A DNA stretch of 64,000 nucleotides from Natrononativus amylolyticus (GCF_024362525.1 NZ_CP101458.1:1302001-1366000); one strand, 5' to 3'. Positions 24,418 to 33,213 are shown, counted from the stretch's first letter. Notes: generated by a model from the sequence alone, not told the origin. Numbers and translations are program-made.

Positions 24418-25953
24418 ATGCGCGACGGATTTACCAGAAGCGGTGACGACCTGCCCGGCGAGCCGGTTTCGCCGTGGCTCGCGACGACCCCCGACGCGGG
24501 CTACCCCGCGCTCGAGGAGACCCTCGGCGTCGACGTCGCCGTCGTCGGCGCCGGCATCGCCGGCCTCTCGGCGGCGCTGCACCTGCGCGAGCGGGGGAAG
24601 ACGGTCGCGGTGCTCGAGCGCGACCGGGTCGCCGCGGGAGTCACCGGGAAGACGACGGCGAAGCTGACCAGCCAGCACGGCCTGTGCTACGACCACCTGC
24701 GACGGGAGTTCGGGCTGCGGGAGGCCCGGTGGTACGCCGCGGTGAACGAGGCGTCGATCGACGAGGTCGAGCGGCGGATCGACGAACTGGGGATCGACTG
24801 CGGCTTCGAGCGCCAGCCCTCCTACCTCTACGGCGACAGCCCCGACGAGATCGAGCGCGAAACCGACGCCGCCCGTGCGGCGGGTCTCGAGCCGTCGCTC
24901 GTCCGGTCGGTGCCGCCGTTCGAGCGGGCGAGTTCGGCGGTTCGGTTCGACGACCAGGCCTGGTTTCACCCCCGGAAGTACCTGCTCGCGGTCGCCGAGG
25001 AGCTCTACGAGGACGAGGGGGCGCGCGTCTACGAGCACACGCGGGTCACCGACGTCTCCGGGGGAACGCCCTGTCGCGTCCAGACCGAGGCGGGCGGCGT
25101 ACAGGCGGAGCACGTCGTGCTCGCGACGGGCTTTCCGATCCTCGACCGGGCGGGCTACTTCACCCGGATGTACCCGAAGCGCTCCTACGTCCTGGGTGTG
25201 CGCCTCGAGGGCGAGCCGCCCGAGGGGATGTACTACCGCCCCGGCGATCCCTACCGCTCCGTGCGAACCCACCGCGACGAGAACGGCACCCTCCTGCTCG
25301 TCGGCGGCGAGAACCACAAGACCGGCCAGGGCGGCTCGACGAAGGAGCGCTACCGCCGGCTCGCCCGCTGGGCGCGCGAGCGGTTTCCGGTCGCCTCGAT
25401 CGACTACCGGTGGTCGACCCAGGACTACCGGACGGCCGACCGGGTGCCGTTCGTCGGCCGCGCCGGCCCCGGCGCCGAGAACGTCTCCGTCGCCACCGGC
25501 TTTCGCGGCTGGGGGATGACCAACGGGATCGCCGCGGGGCGCCTGCTCGCCGAGCGCATCGCCGGCGACGATCCCCCCGAACTCGAGCTGTTCGACCCGC
25601 TGCGGTTCACCCCGAAGACGTCGTTCTCGAGGACCGTCACCGAGAACGCCGACGCCGCGAGCCAGTTCGCCACCGACTGGCTGCGGACGCTGCTGGGGCC
25701 GGATCTCGAGTCGGTCGACCCCGGCGAGGGACGCGTGTTCCGGGAGGGACCCCACCCGATCGCGGCCGCCCGCGACGACGACGGCGACCTCCACACCGTC
25801 TCGGCGGTCTGTACCCACACCTACTGTCTCGTCGACTGGAACGACGCCGAGTGCACCTGGGACTGCCCCTGCCACGGCTCGCGGTTCGACCCCGACGGCA
25901 CGCTGCTCGAGGGACCGGCGACGGAGGACCTCCCCCGACGAGAGCCCCGGTAG
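24418..25953 (+). CDS. FAD-dependent oxidoreductase with C-terminal Rieske 2Fe-2S domain
   Basis: 511 residues. The N-terminal FAD site is DVAVVGAGIAGLSAALHLRERG with GKTVAVLERD after it; the DAO-type fold runs to about residue 400 (RTADRVPFVGRAG, VATGFRGWGMTNGIAAG). The C-terminal Rieske domain has CTH (about 465-467) and CPCH (about 483-486) as cluster ligands. Fusions of this kind are predicted to oxidise amines or amino acids with electrons passed to the 2Fe-2S centre. Convergent with the GDPD gene, four bases apart. The substrate is not evident. Confidence 0.88.
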   Translation: MRDGFTRSGDDLPGEPVSPWLATTPDAGYPALEETLGVDVAVVGAGIAGLSAALHLRERGKTVAVLERDRVAAGVTGKTTAKLTSQHGLCYDHLRREFGLREARWYAAVNEASIDEVERRIDELGIDCGFERQPSYLYGDSPDEIERETDAARAAGLEPSLVRSVPPFERASSAVRFDDQAWFHPRKYLLAVAEELYEDEGARVYEHTRVTDVSGGTPCRVQTEAGGVQAEHVVLATGFPILDRAGYFTRMYPKRSYVLGVRLEGEPPEGMYYRPGDPYRSVRTHRDENGTLLLVGGENHKTGQGGSTKERYRRLARWARERFPVASIDYRWSTQDYRTADRVPFVGRAGPGAENVSVATGFRGWGMTNGIAAGRLLAERIAGDDPPELELFDPLRFTPKTSFSRTVTENADAASQFATDWLRTLLGPDLESVDPGEGRVFREGPHPIAAARDDDGDLHTVSAVCTHTYCLVDWNDAECTWDCPCHGSRFDPDGTLLEGPATEDLPRREPR

Positions 25954-25956
25954 CGG

Positions 25957-26781
25957 CTACGGCTCGCCGCCCAGCCCGGGGTACTCGACGACGATGCCGT
26001 CGACGCCCGCCCGCCGGAGCTGGTCGAACTGCACCCAGGTGTCGACCGTCCAGACGTTCACCGCCCACCCCGCCTCGCGGGCGGTCTCGAGCAGGTCGAC
26101 CGCGGGGTCCGCCGCCGGCAGCGCGTCGTAGGCCTCCCCCGCGAGCGCCGTGCCGGCGATCGCGTTTCGCGGCGGGTGGATCGCCTCGCAGTCGTAGCGG
26201 CGGGCCACCTGGAGACCCGCCTCGAGATCGGTGTAACAGAGCGCCGCCGCCGGGTAGCCGGCCGCCACGTCGCGGGCGGCCGCGATCGCGCCCTCGCAGA
26301 ACGACGAGAAGAGGATCTCGCCCCCGAACCCCTCACAGACCTCGACGACGCGCTCGACGAACGGCGACCAGCGCTCCCGGCGCTCGGCGCGGTCGGCCGC
26401 GGGAAGCGCCTCGCCGGGCCGGCGGTCCGCGGTACCGGGGTTCTTGAGTTCGACGTTGACCCCGATCGAGTCGGGAAGCGCGGCGAGAAACCGCTCGAGA
26501 GTGGGCACCGACGCGCCGCTCTCGAGCACCTCGCAGTCGGCCAGCGTCTCGAGGTCGGTCTCCCAGACGAGCCCCTCGCCGTCGGTGATGGGGCGGCCGT
26601 CGCGGTCGCCGTCGAGGCGGTCGTCGTGGAAGACGACCGGCGTGCCGCAGGCGGCGGGCTGGACGTCGATCTCGAGCATCTCGGTCTCCTCGCGGGCGGC
26701 GGCAAACTCGGCTGCGGCGACGGTGTTTTCGGGTGCGACGCCCGCGTAGCCGCGGTGGGCGATGACGGTCGGCTGGCTCAT
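25957..26781 (-). CDS. glycerophosphodiester phosphodiesterase
   Basis: 274-residue GDPD-family TIM-barrel enzyme that releases an alcohol and glycerol phosphate from glycerophosphodiesters. Signature features are VIAHRGYAGVAPENTVAAAEFA (first histidine and Asn/Glu), EIDVQPAACGTPVVFHDDRLD (metal ligands and second histidine), VNVELKN and the C-terminal VNVWTVDTW. In archaea the natural lipids are ether-linked glycerol-1-phosphate types, so the true substrate may differ from bacterial ones. The ATG at 26781 was chosen over a basic extension. Confidence 0.9.
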   Translation of the reverse strand: MSQPTVIAHRGYAGVAPENTVAAAEFAAAREETEMLEIDVQPAACGTPVVFHDDRLDGDRDGRPITDGEGLVWETDLETLADCEVLESGASVPTLERFLAALPDSIGVNVELKNPGTADRRPGEALPAADRAERRERWSPFVERVVEVCEGFGGEILFSSFCEGAIAAARDVAAGYPAAALCYTDLEAGLQVARRYDCEAIHPPRNAIAGTALAGEAYDALPAADPAVDLLETAREAGWAVNVWTVDTWVQFDQLRRAGVDGIVVEYPGLGGEP

Positions 26782-26885
26782 TACCCCGAGGAAGGGACGA
26801 CCGCGAGTTGTATGTTCCCTTCTCGACGCCGCGAGAGCGCCGTGCAGGCTCAACGTTAACCCGGATTCGCGTCGACGGGGGACGT

Positions 26886-27134
26886 ATGAGCGAGACGACT
26901 CTCGAGGAGGTCGAGGCGGCCCTCGAGCGGGCGAGCGAACTCGACGACGAGGCGGCCGCCGACCTGCTCCGGGACGCCCGCGCGAGGCTGGAGCGACTCG
27001 AGTCGGTCGACGACGAGCGCCGCGAGGCGCTCACGGATCGGATCGACCAGCGCCTCCGAGAGATCGACCAGCGGGACGCCTACGACGGCGACCTCGGCGC
27101 GGCGATGAACCCCGAGAACGACGACGCCCCCTGA
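26886..27134 (+). CDS. small acidic helical protein
   Basis: 82 residues, almost entirely helical and charged: LEEVEAALERASELDDEAA, then a heptad-like run through RLERLESVDDERREALTDRID, ending AAMNPENDDAP. It resembles small haloarchaeal proteins of unknown function that form helical hairpins. No cysteines or membrane segment. The ATG at 26886 starts where the acidic composition begins. It stands alone between two minus-strand genes. Confidence 0.65.
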   Translation: MSETTLEEVEAALERASELDDEAAADLLRDARARLERLESVDDERREALTDRIDQRLREIDQRDAYDGDLGAAMNPENDDAP

Positions 27135-27224
27135 TCAGTCGCGGACGTCTCGGAGAGCCCGCGGGTCGGTTCCGGCGCACCAGCCGCCTGCGGGCGCGCC
27201 GGGAACTCGGTACAGCGGACCGCC

Positions 27225-27800
27225 TCAGTCCGACCGGGAGTACTCGTTCGCGCTCGAGTCCTCCTCCGAAGGCGCGACCGCGGCACCCTCGTAGGGTCGC
27301 AGACGGGGTCTCCAGCGCGAGACGTGCTCGCAGTAGTGGGCGTACCGCTCGCCGTAGGTTCGCTCGAGGCGCTTCTCCTCGACGCCGTTGACCAGCAGGA
27401 AAAACGCCGTCCAGAGCAGCCCCGCGTAGCCGACGACGGCCGTCGAGTCGAGCCACAACCCCGCGCCGAGAACGTAGAGGATGATGCCGACGAGCATCGG
27501 GTTTCGAAGGTGGGCGTAGATCCCCCCCGTAACCAGGCAGTCTCGACCGACGATCGGTACCGGTGCGCTCGCGCCGCTCGAGACCAGCGCGCTCAGCGCG
27601 AGGGCGTAACAGACCACACCGAGCCCCATCAGTACCGCGCCGACGGCCGACACCGGGAGCGCGCTGTCGAACAGCAGCGCGTCGAATCCGATCGGGGAGA
27701 GCGTCACCTGCGCCAGCGCGAACGGGACGACGGCGGCCAGGACGGCCGGGACGCCGACCGTGAACGCGACCACCCTCGCGACGGCGCGCACGGAGGTCAT
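27225..27800 (-). CDS. isoprenylcysteine O-methyltransferase-like (ICMT/PEMT) membrane protein
   Basis: 191 residues with four to five transmembrane helices. The C-terminal part carries the ICMT/PEMT signature: TGGIYAHLRNPMLVGIILYVLG, then VEEKRLERTYGERYAHYCEHVSRWRPR, which forms the SAM-binding and catalytic region. Relatives methylate prenylcysteines or phospholipid head groups; the archaeal substrate is not known. The ATG at 27800 gives the first membrane helix directly after the start. Confidence 0.78.
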   Translation of the reverse strand: MTSVRAVARVVAFTVGVPAVLAAVVPFALAQVTLSPIGFDALLFDSALPVSAVGAVLMGLGVVCYALALSALVSSGASAPVPIVGRDCLVTGGIYAHLRNPMLVGIILYVLGAGLWLDSTAVVGYAGLLWTAFFLLVNGVEEKRLERTYGERYAHYCEHVSRWRPRLRPYEGAAVAPSEEDSSANEYSRSD

Positions 27801-27887
27801 CGGCGGTGCTATCCACCCGGGAGGCATAAATGGGTGGGTGTCACCGCAGGGACAAGGCCCTTTTTCGCGGCCGGTGGACGGTGTGGC

Positions 27888-28376
27888 ATGCACGACTACC
27901 CGCGCGGAATGGCTCACGTCGGCGTCACGGTCCCGGATATCGACGGCGCGATGGCGTGGTACGAGGACGTTCTCGGATTCGAGCCGGTGATGGGGCCGCT
28001 CGAGATCGACCACGGCGAGGAACACATCGGGCGGCTGTGTGCGGACGTGCTCGGCGAGTTCGACACCGTCAGGATCGGTCACATGGCGACCGGCAATCAG
28101 GTCGGCTTCGAACTGTTCGAGTTCGACGCCGACCGCGGCGAGGCCGACCCGGACCCGCGAGAGCCCGGCTACTTCCACGTCTGCGTGATCGACCCCGAGA
28201 TCGAGGCGCTGGCCGAGGAGATCGACGCTGCCGGTGGCGAACACCACACCGAGATCTGGAGGCTGTTTCCCGACCAGGAGTACCGGATGACCTACTGCAA
28301 GGACCCCTGGGGGAACCTCCTCGAGATCTACACCCACGGTCACGAGCGGATCTACGCGAACCAGGGGGAGTACTGA
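27888..28376 (+). CDS. VOC (glyoxalase/bleomycin resistance) superfamily protein
   Basis: 162 residues with two beta-alpha-beta-beta-beta modules: MAHVGVTVPDIDGAMAWYEDVLGFE and, in the second half, GYFHVCVIDPEIEALAEEID and TYCKDPWGNLLEIYTH. Likely metal ligands are H10, the H/E positions of the second module and the glutamate in LLEIY. The family includes lyases, dioxygenases and resistance proteins, so the reaction is open. It precedes npdG by 89 bases on the same strand. Confidence 0.82.
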   Translation: MHDYPRGMAHVGVTVPDIDGAMAWYEDVLGFEPVMGPLEIDHGEEHIGRLCADVLGEFDTVRIGHMATGNQVGFELFEFDADRGEADPDPREPGYFHVCVIDPEIEALAEEIDAAGGEHHTEIWRLFPDQEYRMTYCKDPWGNLLEIYTHGHERIYANQGEY

Positions 28377-28433
28377 CGGTCGCGGGCTCGAGGAATGCGA
28401 CGGGGCGGCGGCCGATACCACCGCGTTCCGCCC

Positions 28434-28440
28434 CATTTAT
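28434..28440 (+). promoter_or_regulatory. TATA-like element of npdG
   Basis: CATTTAT, about 29 nt before the ATG at 28466. This suggests npdG has its own near-leaderless transcript. Confidence 0.45.
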
Positions 28441-28465
28441 TCACCCTCCATCCCGAGATACGGGT

Positions 28466-29134
28466 ATGCGAATCGCACTGATCGGCGGAACCGGCGACAT
28501 CGGGCAAGGACTCGCGCTGCGGTGGGCGTTCGATACGAACCACGAGATCCTCATCGGCTCGCGGGACCCCGAGAAGGCCCGGACGATGGCCGAGGAGTAC
28601 GAGACGGAACTCGACAGCCGCGGCGTCGAGACGGCGATCAAGGGCTTCACCAACGAGATGGCCGCGGACCGGGCCGACGTCGTCGTCCTCGCCGTCCCGC
28701 CGTACCACGTCGCCGACACCGTCGAGGCGATCGCCGAAAAGCTCGACGAGGAGACGATCCTCGTCACGCCCGCGGTCGGGATGAAAGGCGACGAAGACGG
28801 CCTCCACTACCACCCGCCGTCGGCGGGCAGCGTCACCGCCCTGGTCGACCAGCGCGCCCCCGAGGGCGTGCCGGTCGTCGGCGCCTTCCAGAACCTCGCT
28901 GCCGATCGGCTCGCCAACCTCGACGTCGACCTCTCGCTCGACACGCTGCTCGTCGGCGACGATCCCGACGCGAAGGAGACGGTTCGGCTGCTCGCCGAGG
29001 GGATCGACGGGCTCCGCGCCCTCGACGCGGGGCCGATCGCCAACGCCGCCGAAGTCGAGAGCGTCACGCCGCTGGTCATCAACATCGCCAGGTACAACGA
29101 CGACATGCACGACGTCGGCGTCACCTTCCACTGA
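28466..29134 (+). CDS. npdG: F420-dependent NADP oxidoreductase (NADPH:F420 reductase)
   Basis: 222-residue cytoplasmic enzyme exchanging hydride between NADP and coenzyme F420. The N-terminal Rossmann motif is MRIALIGGTGDIGQGLALRWA, followed by ILIGSRDPEKA, which binds the NADP ribose phosphate. VVVLAVPPYHVADTV and VGAFQNLAADRLAN match the family. Length is normal. It fits with the F420 biosynthesis gene cofE and the Mer-like gene about 10 kb away in this window. Confidence 0.9.
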   Translation: MRIALIGGTGDIGQGLALRWAFDTNHEILIGSRDPEKARTMAEEYETELDSRGVETAIKGFTNEMAADRADVVVLAVPPYHVADTVEAIAEKLDEETILVTPAVGMKGDEDGLHYHPPSAGSVTALVDQRAPEGVPVVGAFQNLAADRLANLDVDLSLDTLLVGDDPDAKETVRLLAEGIDGLRALDAGPIANAAEVESVTPLVINIARYNDDMHDVGVTFH

Positions 29135-29177
29135 GAAGGTTGAAAGTAGAAGACGTAGCGTCGGTTGCTCGCAATCA

Positions 29178-29264
29178 GTTATCGACCTCGAGACGGAGTA
29201 CGAGGCGATCACCGCCTACTCCGGCGAGGACGGGCTGGCCCGAATCGACGACGCCGTCGACGTC
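29178..29264 (+). pseudogene. fragment of a response-regulator receiver domain
   Basis: Reads VIDLETEYEAITAYSGEDGLARIDDAVDV, about 29 residues. This closely resembles the beta2-alpha2-beta3 segment of haloarchaeal HalX-type receivers (pattern EYxVRTAYSGEEGLExLDDxVDVVLLDRRMP). The frame loses similarity just before the phospho-acceptor aspartate, and there is no start or upstream receiver core. It is read here as a decayed remnant in a 350-base gap between npdG and the thioredoxin gene. Confidence 0.5.
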
Positions 29265-29484
29265 CGTTGTGAACCCCGGGGGGAGAATCTGTGTTCGGAA
29301 TCTGAACTGTCGCGAACGGCGTCGTTGCGTCGTTCGCTCATGTACGGACAGTACCGTATACCGGAGTACCCGACAGAACTATTTTCCAAAAACACCAGAA
29401 TATAGCGAGCAGAGCCTGCACAATCAGGCCGCCGGCCGGCCGCTGCCGGGAATCGAGACGGGAAGTGAGACGAACCGTCCGACG
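29265..29484. other. non-coding remainder of the npdG-thioredoxin gap
   Basis: 220 bases of mixed composition. It contains TACGG-six bases-CCGTA (near 29343-29358), a small inverted repeat, and an AT-rich stretch around 29378-29405. No intact gene was found; the area looks like decayed insertion debris next to the receiver fragment. Confidence 0.35.
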
Positions 29485-29754
29485 CTACGCACCGGCCGAC
29501 TCGAGCGCCTGTTCGATGTCCTCTCGCTGGGTGACGCCGACGAAGCGCTCGACGACGCCGTCGTCGTTCTCGATGATCAGCGTCGGCAGCGACCGCACCT
29601 GGTACTCGTTGGCGACGTCCTGCTGTTCGTCGACGTTCACCTTCTCGACCTCGAACCGACCGTCCCAGTCGTCCTCGAGCTCCTCGAGGATCGGATCCTG
29701 GGTCTTGCAGGGGCCACACCAGTCCGCGTAGAAATCCTTGAGCGTAACAGTCAT
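29485..29754 (-). CDS. thioredoxin
   Basis: 89-residue thiol-disulfide oxidoreductase with the classic active site WCGPC (C13, C16) in FYADWCGPCKTQDP, the cis-proline in SLPTLIIEN and a thioredoxin-fold C-terminus. The ATG at 29754 leaves the first strand TVTLKDF in place; the upstream frame adds only a basic extension. Monocistronic. Partners such as a thioredoxin reductase are not in the window. Confidence 0.9.
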   Translation of the reverse strand: MTVTLKDFYADWCGPCKTQDPILEELEDDWDGRFEVEKVNVDEQQDVANEYQVRSLPTLIIENDDGVVERFVGVTQREDIEQALESAGA

Positions 29755-29863
29755 GCCGTTCACCGGTAGTTTCCGCCGGGCGCGCATAAGGGTTTCCCAC
29801 CCGTGTGCGCTTGCCGCGAGCCCGGAGCCGACCCCGGCGAGGGCGGGCGAGCGGCGTCGAAAG

Positions 29864-29870
29864 CTTTAGT
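29864..29870 (+). promoter_or_regulatory. TATA box of the Sec61beta gene
   Basis: CTTTAGT, 27 nt before the ATG at 29894, giving a leaderless mRNA. Confidence 0.5.
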
Positions 29871-29893
29871 TCGAGGGGCGCACAACGGACGGT

Positions 29894-30055
29894 ATGGACA
29901 GAGGACAGAACACCGGTGGGCTGATGTCCAGTGCCGGACTCGTCCGGTACTTCGACGCCGAGGACTCGAACGCGATCCGTATCGACCCAAAGACGGTGAT
30001 CGCGTTCGGCATCCTGATGGGCCTGCTCGTACAGCTGCTGACGTTCGTCTCGTAG
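29894..30055 (+). CDS. secG: preprotein translocase subunit Sec61beta/SecG
   Basis: 53-residue tail-anchored subunit of the SecYE translocon. It shows the archaeal Sec61beta pattern: [24 protein letters not shown], then [12 protein letters not shown] and a single transmembrane helix at about 36-52 ending at the C-terminus. The conserved [13 protein letters not shown] segment is diagnostic. The start is fixed by a TATA element 27 nt upstream. It is separate from the pdxT gene that follows. Confidence 0.9.
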   Translation: MDRGQNTGGLMSSAGLVRYFDAEDSNAIRIDPKTVIAFGILMGLLVQLLTFVS

Positions 30056-30187
30056 AGCCGCGGTACCCGCCGGTCACGAGCCGATCCGGGTCAGACAGCC
30101 GCTGCTTTCTTTGACGTGTCGACCGAGCGCCGCGGAGCCGACGCAGCTGCCGCGAGCTTTTTCCGATACCCGCGCCATACTCGGTAC

Positions 30188-30802
30188 ATGACACTGGTTG
30201 CAGGCGTCGTCGCCGTCCAGGGGAACGTCGCCGAGCACGCGGCGGCAATCCGACGTGCGGGTGCCGATCGTGAACGGGAACTCGAGGTGCGCGAGGTTCG
30301 CGACCCCGGAATCGTCCCCGACTGCGACCTGCTCGCGATGCCCGGCGGGGAGTCGACGACCATCTCGCGGCTCCTCCACGAGGAGGGGATCGCGCCGGAG
30401 ATCCGCGAGCACGTCCGGGCGGGCAAGCCGCTGCTCGCGACCTGTGCGGGGCTCATCGTCGCCGCGAGCGACGCCCGCGACGACCGGGTCGAGACGCTGG
30501 GACTCGTCGACGTCACCGTCGAGCGAAACGCCTTCGGCCGGCAGAGGGACAGTTTCGAGGCGCCACTGGAGATCGACGGGCTGGACGACCCCTTCCCCGC
30601 GGTGTTCATCCGGGCGCCGGTGATCGATTCGGTCGGCGAGGCGGCCGTCCTCGCGAGCGTCGACGGCCGCCCGGTCGCCGTCCGCGACGGCCCGGTCGTC
30701 GCGACGTCGTTTCACCCGGAGCTGACCGCCGACAGCCGCCTGCACGAACTCGCCTTCTTCGGCGCCGAACGGGCGGAAAGCGAACACGCGCTCCTCGAGT
30801 AG
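30188..30802 (+). CDS. pdxT: pyridoxal 5'-phosphate synthase glutaminase subunit
   Basis: 204-residue class I glutaminase that feeds ammonia to PdxS for PLP synthesis. Visible elements are the oxyanion motif MPGGESTT (about 51-58), the nucleophile C86 in ATCAGLIV, and the H176/E178 pair in SFHPELT. VVAVQGNVAEHAAAI at the N-terminus is typical. The ATG at 30188 was chosen because the upstream extension is basic. PdxS is not in the window, which is common in haloarchaea. Confidence 0.95.
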   Translation: MTLVAGVVAVQGNVAEHAAAIRRAGADRERELEVREVRDPGIVPDCDLLAMPGGESTTISRLLHEEGIAPEIREHVRAGKPLLATCAGLIVAASDARDDRVETLGLVDVTVERNAFGRQRDSFEAPLEIDGLDDPFPAVFIRAPVIDSVGEAAVLASVDGRPVAVRDGPVVATSFHPELTADSRLHELAFFGAERAESEHALLE

Positions 30803-30883
30803 CGACCGCAACGCTGCGGCCGGTTACGCTCGGAGAGTATCGCAGTGTACAGACTTTTCTCGCTCGCTCACATCGGTCGATGT

Positions 30884-31345
30884 ATGAACGCAGCCATCGA
30901 TTCGGTGCGCGTCGCCGGCACGCCACAGGGACCGGTGCCGGTGCTCGTCCTCTCCGTCGACGGCGAGAGCGACGTCGTCCCCATCTTCATCGGCTTCGAG
31001 GAGGCGACGAGCATCGCCCGCGGGCTCGAGGCCGAGGACATCGGTCGACCGCTGACTCACGACCTCCTGCTCGACGTGATGGAGGAACTCGGCGGTCGGA
31101 TCGACCGCGTGGTCATCAGCGAGATCGAAGAGACTGCCGAAGGTGGCACGTACATCGCCGACCTCCACGTCGAGACGCCGCGGGATTCGGTCGTGATCGA
31201 CGCCCGGCCGAGCGACTCCCTCGCGCTCGCGGCCCGAACGAACGCCCCGATCGAGGTCACCGAGTCCGTCTTCGAGAGCGGCCGAGACGACAGCGAGAAG
31301 TTCGCCGAGCTAGAAGACATCCGTGACGTTCCGAGTGAGCTGTAG
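30884..31345 (+). CDS. bifunctional nuclease family (DUF151) protein
   Basis: 153 residues. The core VLVLSVDGESDVVPIFIGFEEATSIARGLEAEDIGRPLTHDLL matches the DUF151 domain of plant and bacterial bifunctional nucleases, and DSLALAARTNAPIEVTE is also conserved. Nuclease activity on DNA and RNA is reported for some relatives only. It abuts hisE, whose ATG follows the TAG with no gap, so the two are translated from one mRNA. Confidence 0.87.
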   Translation: MNAAIDSVRVAGTPQGPVPVLVLSVDGESDVVPIFIGFEEATSIARGLEAEDIGRPLTHDLLLDVMEELGGRIDRVVISEIEETAEGGTYIADLHVETPRDSVVIDARPSDSLALAARTNAPIEVTESVFESGRDDSEKFAELEDIRDVPSEL

Positions 31346-31663
31346 ATGACGAACACCGACCAGACCCGCGAACCGACCGCCGACGAGACGCTCGCCGCCC
31401 TCTTCGACGTGATCGAGGACCGCAAGGAAACCCTTCCCGAGGGCTCCTACACCGCCTCGCTGTTCACCCACGAGAAGGGGGAGAACGCCGTCCTCGAGAA
31501 ACTCGGCGAGGAGACCACCGAACTCGTGCTGGCTGCGAAGGACGACGACCGCGAGGAGATCGCCCACGAGAGCGCCGACATCGTCTACCACCTGCTCGTG
31601 TTGCTCTCGATGAAGGGGCTGGACCTCGAGGACCTCCGCGCGGAACTCGAGACCCGCCGGTAG
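31346..31663 (+). CDS. hisE: phosphoribosyl-ATP pyrophosphatase
   Basis: 105-residue all-alpha NTP pyrophosphohydrolase carrying out the second step of histidine biosynthesis, PR-ATP to PR-AMP. The MazG-like signature is KLGEETTELVLAAKDDDREEIAHESADIVYHLLVLL, where E/E and E/D pairs bind magnesium. The start codon is directly adjacent to the DUF151 stop. No other his genes are nearby, in keeping with scattered his genes in haloarchaea. Confidence 0.93.
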   Translation: MTNTDQTREPTADETLAALFDVIEDRKETLPEGSYTASLFTHEKGENAVLEKLGEETTELVLAAKDDDREEIAHESADIVYHLLVLLSMKGLDLEDLRAELETRR

Positions 31664-31681
31664 ACCGCTCCGACCTGGTTC

Positions 31682-32041
31682 TCAGGCGTTTACCAGCCCG
31701 CCGATCGCACCGGCGAGGGCGCTCTCGAGGGCCATGATCATCGCGACGACGACCGCGATGGCGAACACGCCGAGGCCCGCCAGCGGCCCGACCGGGCCGA
31801 GCGAGAGCCCGACGATACCGACGACGACCGCGAGGATCAGGCCGCCGATGATCCCGCCGAGGGCGCCGGCGAGCAGGCCGTGCCAGAATCCCCTCGCGAG
31901 CCCACCGCCGGCGATGGCGCCCGCCAGAAAGCCGCCGACGAGACCGGCGGTGAGCTGGCCGAGTCCCGGCAGGGCGATGCCGAAGATGCTGATCACCAAC
32001 GCCGCCACGAAGCCGATACCGACAGCGCGCCAGTTTGTCAT
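31682..32041 (-). CDS. DUF5518 membrane protein
   Basis: 119 residues, nearly all hydrophobic, with about four glycine-rich transmembrane helices. The sequence MTNWRAVGIGFVAALVISIF...GLGQLTAGLVGGFLAGAIAGGG...ARGFWHGLLAGALGGI is the standard DUF5518 pattern of haloarchaea. GxxxG-like packing (GGFLAG, GALGGIIGG) suggests oligomer formation in the membrane. Convergent with hisE. Function unknown. Confidence 0.85.
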   Translation of the reverse strand: MTNWRAVGIGFVAALVISIFGIALPGLGQLTAGLVGGFLAGAIAGGGLARGFWHGLLAGALGGIIGGLILAVVVGIVGLSLGPVGPLAGLGVFAIAVVVAMIMALESALAGAIGGLVNA

Positions 32042-32200
32042 AGAGAACCGAACGACGCGAGCGGCTAAAAGTACACCCCACGTACGGGACGACCACTTAT
32101 ACGGGGCGTGCGCCTCGAAGGCGCCCGAGGCCGCTCCGAAAGTGATCGCCTCGAGAACGCCCGGACAACCGTCGCCGGCACTCGAGGACAAAGCGTGGCC

Positions 32201-32207
32201 TTTTATG
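32201..32207 (+). promoter_or_regulatory. TATA box of the NOG1 gene
   Basis: TTTTATG, centred 26 nt before the ATG at 32230. This fits leaderless transcription. Confidence 0.55.
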
Positions 32208-32229
32208 ATCCGACACCCTACCCGCAAAC

Positions 32230-33213
32230 ATGATTTTCGAAGACCTTCCGACGACGCCCACGTCGGAAGAGCTGATCGACAAGGCGTTCTCGCGAGCGGC
32301 ACGGGCGGGCAACGCCCAGTGGGGGCTCGACGCCCAGCAGTCGATGCTGCAGACGGCGGCGAACATCATCTCCGACAACCTGGAGAACGTCGTCACGGCG
32401 TGGCCCGACTTCGAGTACGAAGACGAGGTCCACCCCTTCTACTACGAGCTCGCGGACGCGATCGTCGACGTCGACAGGCTCCGACAGAGCCTCTCGGAGG
32501 TGATGTGGGCCAGCCGCAAGGCCCGCGAGATCCACGAAGAGTACCAGCCGCGGCTTCGCAAGACCGACGTCGACACCGCCCGCAAGCACCGCAAGCAAGC
32601 GTTCGCCCGGCTCGCGGACATCGTCGAGCAGGTCGACGACGAACTGCTGTACATCAACCGGGCGCGCAACGACCTGCGAGACCTGCCAGAGATCGACCCC
32701 GAAGAGCCGACGATCGTCGTCGCCGGCTACCCCAACGTCGGCAAATCGTCGTTCGTCAACGACGTCACCAACGCCCGCGGGGAGACCGCCTCCTACCCGT
32801 TCACGACGAAGGGGATCGGTCTGGGCCACTTCGAACACGACCACATCCGCTACCAGATCGTCGACACGCCGGGGCTGCTCGACCGCAAACCCGACGAGCG
32901 CAACGAGATCGAATCCCAGGCCGTCAGCGCCTTAGAGCACCTCGGCGACTGCGTGCTCGTCCTGCTCGATCCGAGCGGGGAGTGTGGCTACCCGCTCGAG
33001 TCACAGCTCGAGCTTCGCGACGCGATCGAGGCCCAGTTCGAAGAGGAGCCGGTGTTCACGGTCGCGAACAAGGTCGACCGGCGCGATCGCTGGACGGCCG
33101 ACGTCGACGCCGACTACGAGATGAGCGTCGAGACTGGCGAGAACGTCCAGGCGGTGCTCGAGGCGGCGGTCGAGGCGATCGACTACGAGCCCCAACTCCC
33201 CTTCGAGGGGTAG
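32230..33213 (+). CDS. NOG1-family GTPase, large-subunit ribosome assembly
   Basis: 327-residue GTPase. A helical N-terminal domain (residues 1-160, MIFEDLPTTPTSEELIDKAFSRA...) is followed by the G domain: G1 GYPNVGKSS near 168-176, G2 around SYPFTTKGI, G3 DTPGLLD and G4 NKVDRRD. The Obg/Nog1-type G2 region and N-terminal bundle identify NOG1, which in eukaryotes assists 60S assembly. Together with RLI, EngB and the rRNA operon it makes this a ribosome-rich neighbourhood, although the genes are not one operon. Confidence 0.92.
   Translation: MIFEDLPTTPTSEELIDKAFSRAARAGNAQWGLDAQQSMLQTAANIISDNLENVVTAWPDFEYEDEVHPFYYELADAIVDVDRLRQSLSEVMWASRKAREIHEEYQPRLRKTDVDTARKHRKQAFARLADIVEQVDDELLYINRARNDLRDLPEIDPEEPTIVVAGYPNVGKSSFVNDVTNARGETASYPFTTKGIGLGHFEHDHIRYQIVDTPGLLDRKPDERNEIESQAVSALEHLGDCVLVLLDPSGECGYPLESQLELRDAIEAQFEEEPVFTVANKVDRRDRWTADVDADYEMSVETGENVQAVLEAAVEAIDYEPQLPFEG

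Noticed and set aside
29216-29341. A 41-residue minus-strand frame starting MSERRNDAVRD
   Set aside because: It is rich in serine and arginine with no acidic bias, lies antisense to the receiver-domain relic and shows no promoter.
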